Origin: Congeria kusceri
Lineage: Eukaryota > Mollusca > Bivalvia > Myida > Dreissenidae
Assembly: GCA_027627225.1 (NCBI GenBank)
Contig: CM051028.1
Span: 18,743,701-18,807,700, forward strand
Reading direction: 5' to 3'
Length of the DNA stretch: 64,000 bases
How positions within the stretch are numbered: position 1 is the stretch's first letter; each line of letters begins with the position of its first letter. The position numbers and the translations under genes were made by a program. This document shows, piece after piece, positions 32,501-40,310 of the stretch. The notes beneath the pieces were generated by a model. That model saw only the letters and a list, made by a program, of their open reading frames with translations. It was not told the DNA's origin and did no database searches.

Positions 32501-34914
32501 CTAGGCGGCCATGTTTGGTGCTGGCTGCTGGGCGTGTAACCCCACAGACCAGTCCGATGTGGGAGTGGCCGTAGCTACCTCAGGCATGCTGCTTTCGTTA
32601 CTCGTAAAACATATCACGATGCAACATTAATGTATAATGACTGAAGAAGGCAACATAATGTTTATATTAATTGTGTCTATGAGGTGTTCATTCTTAACTG
32701 AATACTTTATTTTACATTTCACCTATGTAAAGCATGTGTCAATAGGTGATCATTGACATGGTTCAATTTTATTGATAGTCTCAGAACTAGCTTGTAATAC
32801 TTTCTTCATAAATAAAGGCGACAGCCAAAGAAAGCAGCTTATTTAAAGAAAAAGAACAACACTTCATTTCTATTTTAAAGTATATGCCAACAATGTAAGC
32901 ATTATTGTAACTATGCCGCTGTTGATCAAAACCGATTCAGTCTTCTTTCTTGTTTGCTTGGATAAACTAATGGTCTGTGCCTTGTTTTACAGGTACAGGG
33001 GAGCAGTTGATGAGAACACTACTTGCTAAAGAGTGTGCTGAGGTGTTGCAGACCACTGAATGGCCAGAACAGGGACTGAACGATCTTATGAAACACAAAT
33101 TCTTGGGTACATTCCATGCAACAGTTATAAGACATCATTTCAGACTCTATACCTTGAAATGTAGTTGGAAAATTAGTATAAAGTCAAGTTCTCAACACAG
33201 TACGTTTAATGAAGTATTTTCTACTTCATTTTGTTTATTGAAGTTATATTTTCTCTGGCCAATGCTTTGTTGTTCTGTAATTTGCTGGTTATTCACTGAA
33301 GTTTTGTTTTCTTTTTTTACAGGTTCTAGAATGCTTGAATGCTATACGGAGAAATACGGAGGATTTTTGGCCCTTGCTGTAGATCGTCAATTCACAGGTC
33401 ATTTATCAAACTTTTTGAGAGTTGTATAGTTTTAAACTTTTAACCTAACAAAGTTAACTTGACCTGTAAACAAATTATTCTTTTTTAAAAAAGCTTATGC
33501 AATATTTTGTTTCTTAAATATAATCGTTGGCAAAGTTTTTAAAAACAATTAAGACTTTTGACATGTTAATGTTAAACAAAACTACACAATGCATATGACA
33601 TTGAAGCAAAATGAGGACAAGAAATATAGTATAATATAAAATGCGCAGTTCACATTTTATCTTCATAAAACGAATTCTCTTTAATTAGGCCAACCTTAAA
33701 AAAAAATTGTGTTTGCCATTGCCTACCCAAGGTTGCTGGTAATGGCTAGGTAGGTAGGCAATTTTTTTTAATGCAAATTGATGAATGATCCTTTAGCGTC
33801 CAAATATAGCGTATAACACTGATATTGCTTTTGATAATATAATCCAGTGTCTGTTGATATAACGAGAGCTTGCTAGCAATCATCTTTAATTAGACAATGA
33901 ATGCTGACAAAGAGCCCAAGAGCCCGTTGTTTTAACAAAGTTGATAAAACATTATTATAATTGCATTTTGATATGGCATATTATAAGCAAGTGTTTAGCT
34001 GATACAGTTAATTTATTAATCGAATGGGAAACGACCGAAATGAAAGAAGAGCAAGCTTTTATTTAACCCAAATAAATAATATAATGTTCGGACAAAAAAA
34101 ACTGGTTTGATTTACCAATGAAAAAAACGTTTGAGTAGGGACTTTTTCGTCGGGTAGGTAGGCAATGGCAAACAAAGTTAGTCCGCCATAACACGATCTT
34201 CTGTGGGAATATTTTACTGCAGAAATGATTATCAACATGGAACAAATCTGAGATTTCTGTTCTTTTAATATATTTTCGACATAATTCACAATTAATGTGT
34301 ACACTGGAAACTTTTCACAAACATTATGGAAACAGTTGTGCTGTTGCTTAAACAATGCATTTATATTTTAAATGGTGATACAATTTAAAATCAAACTTTT
34401 ATGTAGGTTTACACTGGAGCCATTCAACTCAAAGTATGTGTGTCAGCGTAATGAGAAAAGGTCATAGACCCAAGGTATGTAACAATTATATTTACATGTC
34501 ATTGTGTTATAGTTAGTATAACACCATATTTCTTGGTTACAATTGATCACTTTTAATTTCTTACCTATGATATCTAACTAATTAAATGTTTATTTAATCT
34601 TTAGAAATGTTTTGTATGTTTATTTATTTAAATAAGTGTTTTATACATGAATTTAGTCCTACAACTGAACTTATATGTCATACATAGTTACACCATTCAA
34701 AATAAACGGTACTTTGATTAACAACCATCATCATTTGCCATGTTTTTGAGCGATCATTATCACACATATTTCCCGCTCAAGTTTTGCTCTGTATTATAAT
34801 TTGGTTTTTATTCTGACTTAATCCTTTGTTTATGTGTTTCAGAGTTTTATTACCAGACTTGGGTCAAAGGAAATTGCCGGAAAAACGTTTGTACTGCATG
34901 GACTTAAATTATAG
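11464..34914 (+). CDS. TASP1: Taspase-1 (threonine aspartase 1), complete 13-exon gene
   Basis: Taspase-1 is an Ntn-hydrolase that cleaves after Asp in nuclear regulators such as MLL proteins and TFIIA. It matures by cutting itself before a threonine that becomes the N-terminal nucleophile. The 13 exons (11464-11509, 14648-14715, 15492-15560, 16044-16164, 18959-19043, 26885-26964, 29540-29628, 31694-32035, 32505-32583, 32993-33106, 33323-33397, 34407-34474, 34843-34914) join in phase to 435 residues; human TASP1 has 420. Landmarks: IAVHAGAGFHS near the start, DSPLTNAGMGSN, ECDAS, FGAVGAISG, LGRIPP, then HDTVGAVCVD with the expected nucleophile Thr269, and GVSSGG. The loop before Thr269 (exon 8) is about 30 residues longer than in human and is the least conserved part. 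All introns are GT-AG except intron 9, which is GC-AG. A polyadenylation signal AATAAA lies at 34949. The gene looks intact. Confidence 0.97.
12455..12905 (-). mobile_element. Terminal-inverted-repeat element, copy 1 (truncated at one end)
   Basis: Shares its whole length, in reverse orientation, with the element at 33711-34173. Both carry GTTTGCCATTGCCTACC, a variable core with TGATATGGC/GCCATATCA, and repeated CCTAC units beside TTACCAGCAACCTT. This copy lacks the terminal 17-mer on its right side. Confidence 0.7.
13041..13190. repeat. Dispersed repeat with ATTG(A)CNGTTCCAANGNGGTGA core, copy 1
   Basis: The words CCAATGCTTTGCATTGACTG and CCAAGGCGGTGACCCCAGT recur with few changes at 35022-35090. 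In a more diverged form, together with an upstream ATGCTATGAGGTT word, they recur at 59610-59730. Confidence 0.7.
13187..14368 (+). mobile_element. AGCTCGAC-type element containing a 166-bp tandem array
   Basis: Starts AGCTCGACTATTCGAAG and ends in the inverted form CTTCGAATAATCGAGC followed by GCGCTGTCCTCTGACAGCTC. The interior is about five to six units of 165-167 bp (unit starts near 13264, 13385, 13551, 13717, 13882 and 14049). Each unit holds TTATATTCAAAAGTTTTGTA, ATCAACTCCAGTATC and TTTGACAGAGTTATGCCCC. No protein is encoded. A fragment lies at 7389 and a relative at 61801. I recognise this as a common bivalve repeat type but cannot give its database name. Confidence 0.75.
14578..14630. 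repeat. CTA/CTG trinucleotide microsatellite
   Basis: GTTGTTGCTACTGCTACTAC and onward, about 50 bp, lies 18-70 bp before the exon 2 acceptor of TASP1, where the branch point and polypyrimidine tract should be. Confidence 0.85.
14648..14715 (+). CDS. TASP1: TASP1 exon 2
   Basis: Phase 1 in, phase 0 out. Reads (G)AGFHSQEKEGLYKQLCSQAC and then EK. It completes the conserved HAGAGxHS motif. Confidence 0.95.
14832..15345. repeat. Dispersed repeat with two 167-bp subunits, in TASP1 intron 2
   Basis: The segments starting at 14951 and 15118 match over about 130 bp (CTCAGACTTT...CTG..G.ACCTTAAT, then AAGGAATT.TGGCTGTGA, then TTTGGCCCTTTGT-like words). It is non-coding. The unit length is close to that of the 166-bp array upstream, but the sequences differ. 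Confidence 0.65.
15492..15560 (+). CDS. TASP1: TASP1 exon 3
   Basis: 23 codons, phase 0 both ends. Reads AMELLSNGASVEDSVAMAIQ and then ILE; followed by exon 4 this gives the family motif LEDSPxTNAGMG. Confidence 0.95.
16044..16164 (+). CDS. TASP1: TASP1 exon 4
   Basis: Phase 0 in, phase 1 out, donor GTAAAT. Holds DSPLTNAGMGSNLTL, VECDASLMEG and FGAVGAISG, the best-conserved block of the alpha subunit. Confidence 0.97.
16285..16450 (+). mobile_element. tRNA-derived SINE
   Basis: A tRNA-like head at 16287-16362 has an A-box-like GGCTAGCTCTGTTGCTAGAG and a B-box-like GAGTTCGAGCCCC. The anticodon stem CTGGA/TCCGG has a CTC loop, as in tRNA-Glu. The acceptor arms pair poorly. A tail with TGTGTGAGGATTTGTC and AGTGGGGCAGTTGG follows. 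The head-plus-tail layout is that of a SINE, not a working tRNA gene. Confidence 0.7.
16560..18500 (-). mobile_element. Degenerate non-LTR retrotransposon (LINE), reverse-transcriptase and 3' part
   Basis: Read on the minus strand, fragments come in order. First FKKGDVSIPSYYHPISLLNT (near 18400), then MFFDISKAFDKVWHRGLLL and VPQGSILGPLLFIVY (18279-17950). The FADD catalytic box is at 17919-17908, followed by a C-terminal stretch (PILEYADVVWDNCT, 17668-17246) and a Cys-containing tail near 17000. The order and motifs are those of jockey/CR1-type reverse transcriptases. Several frameshifts, and an apparent 8-bp duplication (CCTATTTG) just before the FADD box, show it is dead. No endonuclease domain remains. 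It sits antisense in TASP1 intron 4. Confidence 0.85.
18959..19043 (+). CDS. TASP1: TASP1 exon 5
   Basis: Phase 1 in, phase 2 out, donor GTATGT. Reads VHNPILVAKKLVDCQKEGSL and then SLGRIPP. It matches the human segment with NPVSVA and SAGRIPP. Confidence 0.94.
19480..19683. repeat. Approximately 20-bp satellite (left block)
   Basis: Degenerate units of the form CACTTGCATGCTCACTNAAT. The same array resumes at 21015 after an inserted element. Confidence 0.8.
19684..21014. mobile_element. 1.33-kb non-autonomous element inserted into the satellite
   Basis: It interrupts the array exactly. The ends are CAGTCTTC at 19684-19691 and its reverse complement GAAGACTG at 21007-21014, and CCCACT abuts both sides, as a target duplication would. 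Subterminal GGTCCA/TGGACC words occur near both ends. No protein frame longer than about 60 residues was found. The flanking repeat comes from satellite sequence, so the target duplication is not fully proven. Confidence 0.65.
21015..21880. repeat. Approximately 20-bp satellite (right block)
   Basis: About 40 degenerate units of ACTCAATCACTTGCANNCTC type. Some neighbouring units near 21360-21415 are identical (20-bp TCACTTGCATGCTCACTCAA), which suggests recent local expansion. Reading frames across it (His/Ser/Leu/Thr-rich) are translations of the repeat. Confidence 0.9.
22536..23014 (-). mobile_element. TTAA-flanked inverted-repeat element carrying a tRNA-like sequence
   Basis: TTAA abuts both ends (22532-22535 and 23015-23018). 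The 19-bp terminal inverted repeats are AGGGACTTATTCACAGATT and AGGTACCTGTTCACAGATT. Inside, on the minus strand at 22748-22676, is a tRNA-like segment with A box GGCAGAGTGGTTAAGG and B box GGCTTCGAATCC; its acceptor stem does not pair. The TTAA target is typical of piggyBac-type elements. The tRNA-like part could give it an internal Pol III promoter. Confidence 0.7.
23296..23465. repeat. 36-bp minisatellite, about 4.5 copies
   Basis: Units at 23340, 23376, 23412 and 23448 share TGTACAGAGGAAATT and TTTAATAATTTCAAATG. The spacing is exactly 36. Confidence 0.85.
23550..23960. repeat. About 140-bp tandem repeat rich in AGGTCA half-sites
   Basis: Three units begin near 23567, 23714 and 23853. 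Each has AGGTCAAAGGTCA, a direct repeat of nuclear-receptor half-sites with one-base spacing (DR1), followed by GGCTTTTTGCTTGTCC-like words in most units. Confidence 0.75.
24009..24920. repeat. Two diverged copies of an about 200-bp intronic segment
   Basis: The stretch starting TGCTGTTTAT with CCACAACCACGGGGTGTATA and ending GACCTTTCTCGGAGTC, CGTTTCATAATGAC and AAGGTCTAACCCT occurs at about 24009-24200 and again at 24719-24920. A third copy lies at 52840-53020. Confidence 0.75.
25130..25625 (+). pseudogene. Decayed LINE C-terminus (zf-RVT-like)
   Basis: A frame broken by stops reads CNEHEETKLHLFWNCEKIRK near 25385-25440. This resembles the zinc-finger (zf-RVT) region at the end of many non-LTR reverse transcriptases. 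Broken frames upstream (FKIYFLHYKRW) and downstream (YVMACFF) fit the same origin. Confidence 0.5.
25625..25829. repeat. 41-bp minisatellite, five copies
   Basis: Unit starts at 25625, 25666, 25707, 25748 and 25789, exactly 41 apart. The core is ACAAACATTGTCAGTCAAAT, then CTTGTAGATCTGTCAATTGAT. Units are nearly identical; the third differs at one base (GTCGATC). It borders the LINE remnant. Confidence 0.95.
26613..26730. repeat. Near-perfect hairpin (51-bp arms, 16-bp loop)
   Basis: Arms 26613-26663 and 26680-26730 are reverse complements with three mismatches, starting TTGTTTTCGGTGTGATAA and including GATATCATCACCGGAAAGGG. The structure lies about 155 bp before the exon 6 acceptor of TASP1. 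It may be a foldback miniature transposon. Confidence 0.9.
26885..26964 (+). CDS. TASP1: TASP1 exon 6
   Basis: Phase 2 in, phase 1 out. Reads ILVGDGAQAWAQAQGIPLVE and then QGALQT, equivalent to human FLVGEGAYRWAVDHGIP. The acceptor is TTTTCTGCAG and the donor GTAGGC. Confidence 0.95.
26980..27311. mobile_element. Inverted-repeat element inserted 15 bp after the exon 6 splice donor
   Basis: The ends CAGGGGTGTGGAAA and CAGAGGTGTGAAAA (reverse strand) are inverted repeats. GACCT directly flanks both sides (26975-26979 and 27312-27316). Internal CTTGTCCATGGACAAG-type palindromes occur near 27035 and 27220. No transposase is present. Confidence 0.65.
27336..27362. repeat. TG dinucleotide microsatellite
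   Basis: An uninterrupted TG run of about 11-12 units follows the inserted element. Confidence 0.95.
27422..27590. mobile_element. Small inverted-repeat element, about 170 bp
   Basis: The ends GGGAAAGATCTAG...CAGGGTGCTGC and, from 27590 backwards, GGGGAAGATCTAG...CAGGGTGCTGC form an imperfect inverted repeat of about 37 bp. The core has no coding capacity. Confidence 0.65.
28348..28474. repeat. 63-bp tandem duplication
   Basis: TTTTGTTGAAATGCAATATT and onward at 28348 recurs at 28411 almost base for base; one difference is seen (CACAGAG against CACCGAG). Confidence 0.9.
29540..29628 (+). CDS. TASP1: TASP1 exon 7
   Basis: Phase 1 in, phase 0 out, donor GTACTG. Reads (E)STLQSYKNHKRRVEAADSR and then RKSKRLKYLK, matching the basic stretch of human taspase-1 that includes the nuclear localisation region. 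A diverged second copy of this exon lies at 55839-55928. Confidence 0.95.
29770..30033. mobile_element. Palindromic foldback element, full copy
   Basis: The ends TGAGGCGTGTC and, read from 30032, TGAGGCGTTTC are inverted repeats. They continue inward through GGCTTAATGCAAGTGCGTAAAGTGTC-like sequence, roughly 50-bp arms in all. The inner part repeats CAGCCTGTGCAATCCGCACGGGCTGATC-type palindromes twice. It matches the partial copy at 63545. It resembles an element I remember as very abundant in Dreissena. Confidence 0.8.
30400..30795. repeat. 46-bp direct repeats flanking a dispersed repeat
   Basis: TTTGTTTCAAGATATAAG and the next 28 bases occur at about 30403-30448 and 30750-30797 with four or five differences. 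Between them lies a segment with GGTTTCCTCCGGGTACTCCG, a word I recognise from repeats in many marine invertebrates. Confidence 0.6.
30990..31344. mobile_element. Inverted-repeat element, about 355 bp
   Basis: The 22-bp ends are exact inverted repeats: AAATGTTTGTTTCAGGTAAC (31006-31025) and GTTACCTGAAACAAACATTT (31313-31332). They extend outward through A/T runs to CGTA/TACG. The interior is T-rich, with no coding frame. Confidence 0.75.
31694..32035 (+). CDS. TASP1: TASP1 exon 8, with the catalytic threonine
   Basis: 114 codons, phase 0 both ends. The first two thirds are an acidic, low-conservation loop. Then EQGVHDTVGAVCVDCHGNMA carries the Asp-Thr autocleavage bond; the Thr codon is at 31940-31942. 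GVSSGGISLKQPGRLGP follows. The corresponding human exon region is shorter, so the loop has grown here. Confidence 0.97.
32505..32583 (+). CDS. TASP1: TASP1 exon 9 (GC splice donor)
   Basis: Phase 0 in, phase 1 out. Reads AAMFGAGCWACNPTDQSDVG and then VAVATSG. The donor after CTCAG is GCATGC, so intron 9 is a GC-AG intron. No GT donor near it keeps the frame. Confidence 0.95.
32993..33106 (+). CDS. TASP1: TASP1 exon 10
   Basis: Phase 1 in and out. Reads TGEQLMRTLLAKECAEVLQT and then TEWPEQGLNDLMKHKFL. It matches human GEHLVRTILARECSHAL. Confidence 0.96.
33323..33397 (+). CDS. TASP1: TASP1 exon 11
   Basis: Phase 1 in and out. Reads SRMLECYTEKYGGFLALAVD and then RQFT. The GGFLALAVD stretch corresponds to human GGVIVLRS. 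Confidence 0.9.
33711..34173 (+). mobile_element. Terminal-inverted-repeat element, copy 2 (intact ends)
   Basis: Perfect 17-bp terminal inverted repeats, GTTTGCCATTGCCTACC at 33711-33727 and its reverse complement at 34157-34173. The core matches the truncated copy at 12455-12905 in reverse orientation. It lies in TASP1 intron 11 and has no coding capacity. Confidence 0.8.
34407..34474 (+). CDS. TASP1: TASP1 exon 12
   Basis: Phase 1 in, phase 0 out. Reads LHWSHSTQSMCVSVMRKGHR and then PK, equivalent to human FLWSHTTESMCVGYM. Confidence 0.94.
34843..34914 (+). CDS. TASP1: TASP1 exon 13 with stop codon
   Basis: Reads SFITRLGSKEIAGKTFVLHG and then LKL and TAG. It corresponds to the human C-terminus with ISRLPPGAVAGQSVAIEGG. 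The acceptor is TGTGTTTCAG. Confidence 0.93.
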   Translation, partial: SFITRLGSKEIAGKTFVLHGLKL

Positions 34915-34948
34915 ACATTTGTGTTTTCGTGGTTAGGAATCGTTGACA

Positions 34949-34954
34949 AATAAA
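34949..34954 (+). terminator. TASP1 polyadenylation signal
   Basis: AATAAA lies 35 bases after the stop codon, giving a very short 3' UTR if used. Confidence 0.6.
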
Positions 34955-35021
34955 TACAATTAATATTGAATTTGTTTACTTTGGGTTTCAGTATTTTCTC
35001 TATATTATGTTTTAGTCTTGA

Positions 35022-35090
35022 CACCGGTTTAAACCCCCAATACTTTGCATTGACCGTTCCAAGGTGGTGACCCCAGTATTATTCCTATTC
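35022..35090. repeat. Dispersed repeat, copy 2
   Basis: CCGGTTTAAACCCCCAATAC, GCATTGACCGTTCCAAGG and GGTGACCCCAGTATT match 13121-13190 with few changes. Confidence 0.75.
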
Positions 35091-35337
35091 GTGTTATTTC
35101 TTTGTTACGTGTTTTCGTATTGTGTTGTGTTGTCTCCTGCCGATGCAGATGGAGTTTCACTTTGTTTATGTTTTGATACTGTTGCTACGGACATTCTTAA
35201 AGTTCCTTTATAACATTTTTGTGTGTTCATTTGTTATTGAAACTGGTTTCAAATTTACATATTGGCATTGTATCACTCTTAAACATTTCAATAGCGAAAT
35301 ATAATTGATTAACTAAATGAGAATACGAAGGGAAAAC

Positions 35338-35840
35338 GTCTTTAAAAAAAGTCCCGTTTCTGGTCTCCCTACCTACCCTTTACTTTTGCTGCCTACCCTA
35401 CATATTTTTGGTCCAAAAATGTTTATTTTCTTTCCCGGTAACTTCTTTTTGATTTAAGGGATTTTTTTTTTGCATCGAAGATACTTCAGTCGCACTAATT
35501 ACTTTTTTCTTTATTTTTTTAAATTTATTTCAGGGGTATTGTTTTCAGAAAAGTTGGGCATTGCCTTTGAATTAAAAAAAATACATGGTTGTTTATCGGT
35601 AGTTTTTCAACATTTAACAGGTAGTTATGTTGGCATGTTGGTCGATCAGTTTGGGATAAAGGTTTTGCAATCTGTCAACACATTACTCATCTGTATTGTA
35701 TGTCCCATCTGAATAGACACCTATATGGAACACACACCATCCCCCATCATTAAAAAAATACAAATAAATAAAATCCCTACCTACCTACCCTTACTTTTTT
35801 GGACCGGAGACCAGAAAAAGAAATATATTTTTTTAATTGG
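35338..35840. mobile_element. Inverted-repeat element, about 500 bp
   Basis: Left end AAAAAAGTCCCGTTTCTGGTCTCCCTACC and right end, read backwards from 35840, with TTTCTTTTTCTGGTCTCCGG share TTTCTGGTCTCC as an inverted repeat. CCTACCTACCCT words lie near both ends. No transposase frame was seen. Confidence 0.5.
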
Positions 35841-35849
35841 CCTAAACAA

Positions 35850-38800
35850 AATTTAAAGACCGTGATGTATAATGTCCGCGTGAGCGTTTAAGTGGATCCC
35901 AAATAAATTATATGCTGACTAATTAGGTGGATAAATGAACGTAGATTATCAGAACTAACTGGACATTGTTTCGTAATCGTAATAAAACCATCATTGTCAT
36001 TGTTCAGGCTTGATTTAAGGTTAGAGATTAAGAACACGTTCTCATGGGAGCAGCCGGAATTTCACATTAAAAAAACATGATCGTGGTCAGCTGCTTTTGA
36101 TCTTGGTTCCGCTGTGGCAATGCATGTGTATTGTCAACAATATCGCTGTTTGATGTCTTCTATTAACCACTAGACATTTGTCCACCAAACCTGTCAGGAA
36201 CTTATTTTTGAACACTGTCAAATTAACCACATCGAACAAGGATGCAAATACGTATATTAAAACAAATCTTATAAGGAAAACAGACACAGAACGTTTTTTT
36301 TTTTTCGCAAAATGGGCACCCAGTGTTTAGATTATAGCACATCAATTTAATTTATAACAATTCATTTCTTGTATTTATTGGGCTTTTCGGAATAACTCCT
36401 TGGACTACGAGTGATAATGGTTCTATTATTCTTTCACAATACTAATTCGTCCACTCTTGTAATTTTCACAAATAGCTAAACTTCAAGTTTAGACGTTGTT
36501 GTAAAATGCATATATAATAGCCCTGATGGCAACGAATACGAAAAATGACATTCTAGTTTTCGATTGATGAAGTGTTTGAATATTCATTCGATCATCGGAC
36601 GCACTACTGGTAAACCGTTTGACATTTATTACTAAATGACTTAATTTGTGGTTTATAGCCACCACCAACTCACAATTAGAAAACATATTTTGTAGTAAGT
36701 CCATTTAACTTGTACACCAGCACACGCGTATCGCCGTTTCGTAAATACAATAAATGCTTTGACTAAATACATGTGTGTGTGTGCTTTAATTGCACCTTCA
36801 GGATGGTTGGTGTGGCCATCGATTACCAGATCTAAAAAACCGTGTATTGGAAACATATTTATGGCTGATAAATAGTTTTTATTACCAACTTAATTTGATG
36901 CAATGGTATTCATGCTATCGGTTTCCTTTTGAAGCAGGAAAATGTTTCCGGTGATTTGCTCATTGGAAAAAAGCACGCGGTATTGACTAAATTGCTAGAT
37001 AAATATTTAAACTCGCAAGTTTATTTGAAGGGATTAAAGATACAAACACATGAAGCTTTATATAGACATACGAACTTTTTTCAGAATTTAAATCGATGCC
37101 ATTTAATAGGGAACAAAATATCGGTAGGCCAATGACGTCTGAATTGTTATTTGTATTGGACAACATTAAACGAGAGCCGTACCTTGAAAAACAAACATTT
37201 ATATACAATTTGGTCAATGTGATATTCGGAATAATTGTTTGCAATTCTACAAATCATAAACTACCCCGAACCAGATTCTCTTTCCCGCGTGGAGTTCATG
37301 TCTTCAATTAGAGTAATTTATATAATAAACAGCGTAATCCGCCTAGTCTGCTCCAAGAGGACCAGGATCGACAGAATGTTTAGGAGGCGTACATGTGATC
37401 AAACAACATGTCGATTATTGGCAATCTGCACAGGTTTGATGTATAAACAGAACACCTTAGTTTCATGTGTATTATTAAACTGAAACCATGCCATGTTATG
37501 TGTAAATGTGTAATACGGAAGGCAATTGAACGATGATGAACTTATTTACGATATGTATTTACTGATTTTATTGTGAGGTTCAAATACGCAATTATTGTTT
37601 CGCTATTTTATTCTAAGTATTTCTGTCTCTGACTTAATGAGGATCTGTAGGTACATTTTCAGATGAGAAGCTATTACAAGTTAATAGTCATCTTGTTTTA
37701 CGAATGCAAATGCATTGAAGTGCTCCTGAAACTAAGTCATTGAATTCTAAATAACGTAAATAAATGTGATTCATCGAAAACTGCAACAAACAGTGTCAAC
37801 GTGCTAATAAAACTTATAGTAAGTTTATTTGAGGGGTTTCAGTATATAAATATAACAAAACAGTTAAGGTGACGTATTTACAAATGTATCAACACATTAT
37901 TTCTGAACTCTTTTCCTTTCGATTCTAAGTAAATTTGATACAAAGAAAGAAGACACGCTAGCCGTTGACTTTGAAGCAGGTAAACGTGCTCCCTGTTATT
38001 TGCAGAAGAATACTGTACTGCTTGCATGATATTAAATCATACTATTGGCGAAATGCAATTGACAATACATAGAATTTTATTCCCATCACTAAAAGGAAAG
38101 TCCAATGTGGTGTACGTCAAGGATCAATTTTTAGATCGCTTACCGATGTTAAACGAACTTGCATTGTGCAGATGGTGTTGTCTACATATACATGTAAATA
38201 GAAACCACAGGTTTCGCAAACAAATTATGATCACCGAAAGACAGTCTCATTAACGCCGAAAACATCACCGTTGCAATGAATATTGTAAAAATGAAAGTAT
38301 ATAACTGTCAGTCATGTTAGCAAGGAGAAAGCAAAAAGTGTTTCGTTAAGCATTTGGTTGAGCTTCTATAGAAAGGCACCGTTGTTGGAAAACTATCCTT
38401 TTTGCAATGGTTCATATTTGTTCGTTTCACATCCAGCAATTGTTTTCACGATTTTAGTATTTAGACAGTTTTACAAATGTAGGTCGAATGAAATATATTT
38501 ATATAACGTGTGTCTTTTTGTCCGGAACATGTCCTCGTTTATTCACAAGCACGGTGAAAATCAGGGACTTTACATCTTTAAAAAGTGTTTTCACCTTTAG
38601 TATGTCAGTGATTAAAATCGCCATGTATCAATCTATTATTTGATTCATCTATATGACTATCAATCACCTCATCTAGTTAAACATTTTCTGCGCCTGGGCA
38701 AAACTATAACTGTTTTCGACCATTATAGTAACGTTTCAGCAGTATACACCAGGTTAATTAACGACCGTGATTACATCGATTGTCTCTTTTTTGATAAAGA

Positions 38801-40182
38801 TATCAGTGACGAAAAATGATTTATTATTTACTCGAATTTCAGCACAGTAATTAATTATAGGTAATTGATACCCCGTGTCTTAAATTAGTCTAACAGAACG
38901 ATGTTTGCGATGATAAATACGTTTTATTACCGAAGAGATGATAGATCGTAGATTGCATGCAACCTCAGAAGAACTAAAGATTGGATTGGAACAATGATAA
39001 TTTCCAGTTATTTTAGCGTAGACAATTAGCACCTGGTGTGTAATTGGAATCTTTCTATAATTCATTTATTTTCATCGTCTTCTATTTTTAACATTATTGT
39101 TTTTATCGATGTTTTAGTGCACAGCGAAACAGTTAATATTTGGTTGCTGACATTTTACTGTCAGTTACTACTTATTTTGTCTAACAAAACGAATATTAAA
39201 GATGTTCGCTTTATGCAGGATATACTATTTTGCACGTCTGGGTATTTCAAACCAATCCTGTTTTGTTAAGTTAAATTTTCCTATTTTCCAGTGATTTTCC
39301 TATTTTGGAATTTTCTCTCTGTATTGTGCTACTATGAGTTTCCGCACGTTTAAAAGACCTTACGAAATCTATACAAGACGTACCTGACCCAAAATCATAT
39401 ATACGTAGGCAACTATTATCATCAAATAACTTATTGCATCATATATATATGATTGTAGCATAATTATATAAGTGATTCCGTTTGTTTTATTTATATTTAT
39501 TCATAACTAATGACTCTGTTATAGTGAATAGTTTATACACTAATGTTTGCAATTCTACGCATGTGTGTATGTCGTGCAATATTCGAATTAAAAACTGGCA
39601 TCCAGTGTACCATTATAGGCTTCTCATTTTATTAACATCAAGGTGGAAGCAATTAATTTGCCGATTTAAATAAATGTCAAAAGTTAATCCTTGTTCGAAA
39701 GCATTTGAAGCAAATATTCACCTAATAATTTACTTTAATTTTAAGAACAAAAGTAATCTAAAATTTTCACAGTAGATCTTTGGTTCATTTTATCTTTATA
39801 CACCTATAGTTGTAATACAGCTACACCCGTTTTTCATACACATTACAATCATAACAGATCGCAAACTTCTGGCTTCTAGTGGTTATAAACGCCATTCCAG
39901 CATTCCTTTAGGCCGTTATTGTTGTTTCGACCAAAACTCTCAGCTAACCCAAGCGTTCATTTGCCTGTTTGTCAGACCCTTGGAATCACGTCTTAGATCT
40001 CATTTTCACCTGCAGAATATGAACTTGTAAATGTTGTACATATATATTCATATGCCAAAGCATAAACCGTTGGCACCTGTAGCATTCGACAGCGGAAGGT
40101 TTTTAATTTGCTAGAGAGCTATTTCAATGGCTTTAATTCCATAACACTTTTTCCGTTTGTCATTTTCATTAGTTGTTTCAAA
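35850..40182. other. Intergenic region between the convergent TASP1 and metalloprotease genes
   Basis: No exon with family similarity was recognised. Several short reading frames (for example 36929-37135, 38026-38253, 38358-38600) have no recognisable motif and average length for this base composition. A short segment with GAAGCAGG at 36933 and 37974 may be repeated, but the match is weak. Confidence 0.5.
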
Positions 40183-40310
40183 TTAATTATATGTCAGGTC
40201 AGGGTTTGCACATGATTTGCAGCAGTATTCTTGGTATCTCTCCCGGTCACACAGTTTGGGGGTCGCACGGACAATTGTTGAACACCTGAATGGCTCCGCG
40301 GGACAATTCA
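40183..40310 (-). CDS. Metalloprotease exon 13, PLAC-like C-terminus and stop
   Basis: Phase 1 in. Reads NCPAEPFRCSTIVRATPKLC and then DRERYQEYCCKSCANPDLTYN and TAA. The six-cysteine spacing with YxxxCCxSC is that of PLAC domains. Confidence 0.88.

Noticed and set aside
32977..33429. 150-residue open frame read as one gene
   Set aside because: It is TASP1 exons 10 and 11 with intron 10 read through; splice sites and homology define the true exons.
36929..38600. Several 60-80 residue frames in the intergenic region as small genes
   Set aside because: No motif, no splice continuity, no signal of constraint visible; lengths are ordinary for this composition.
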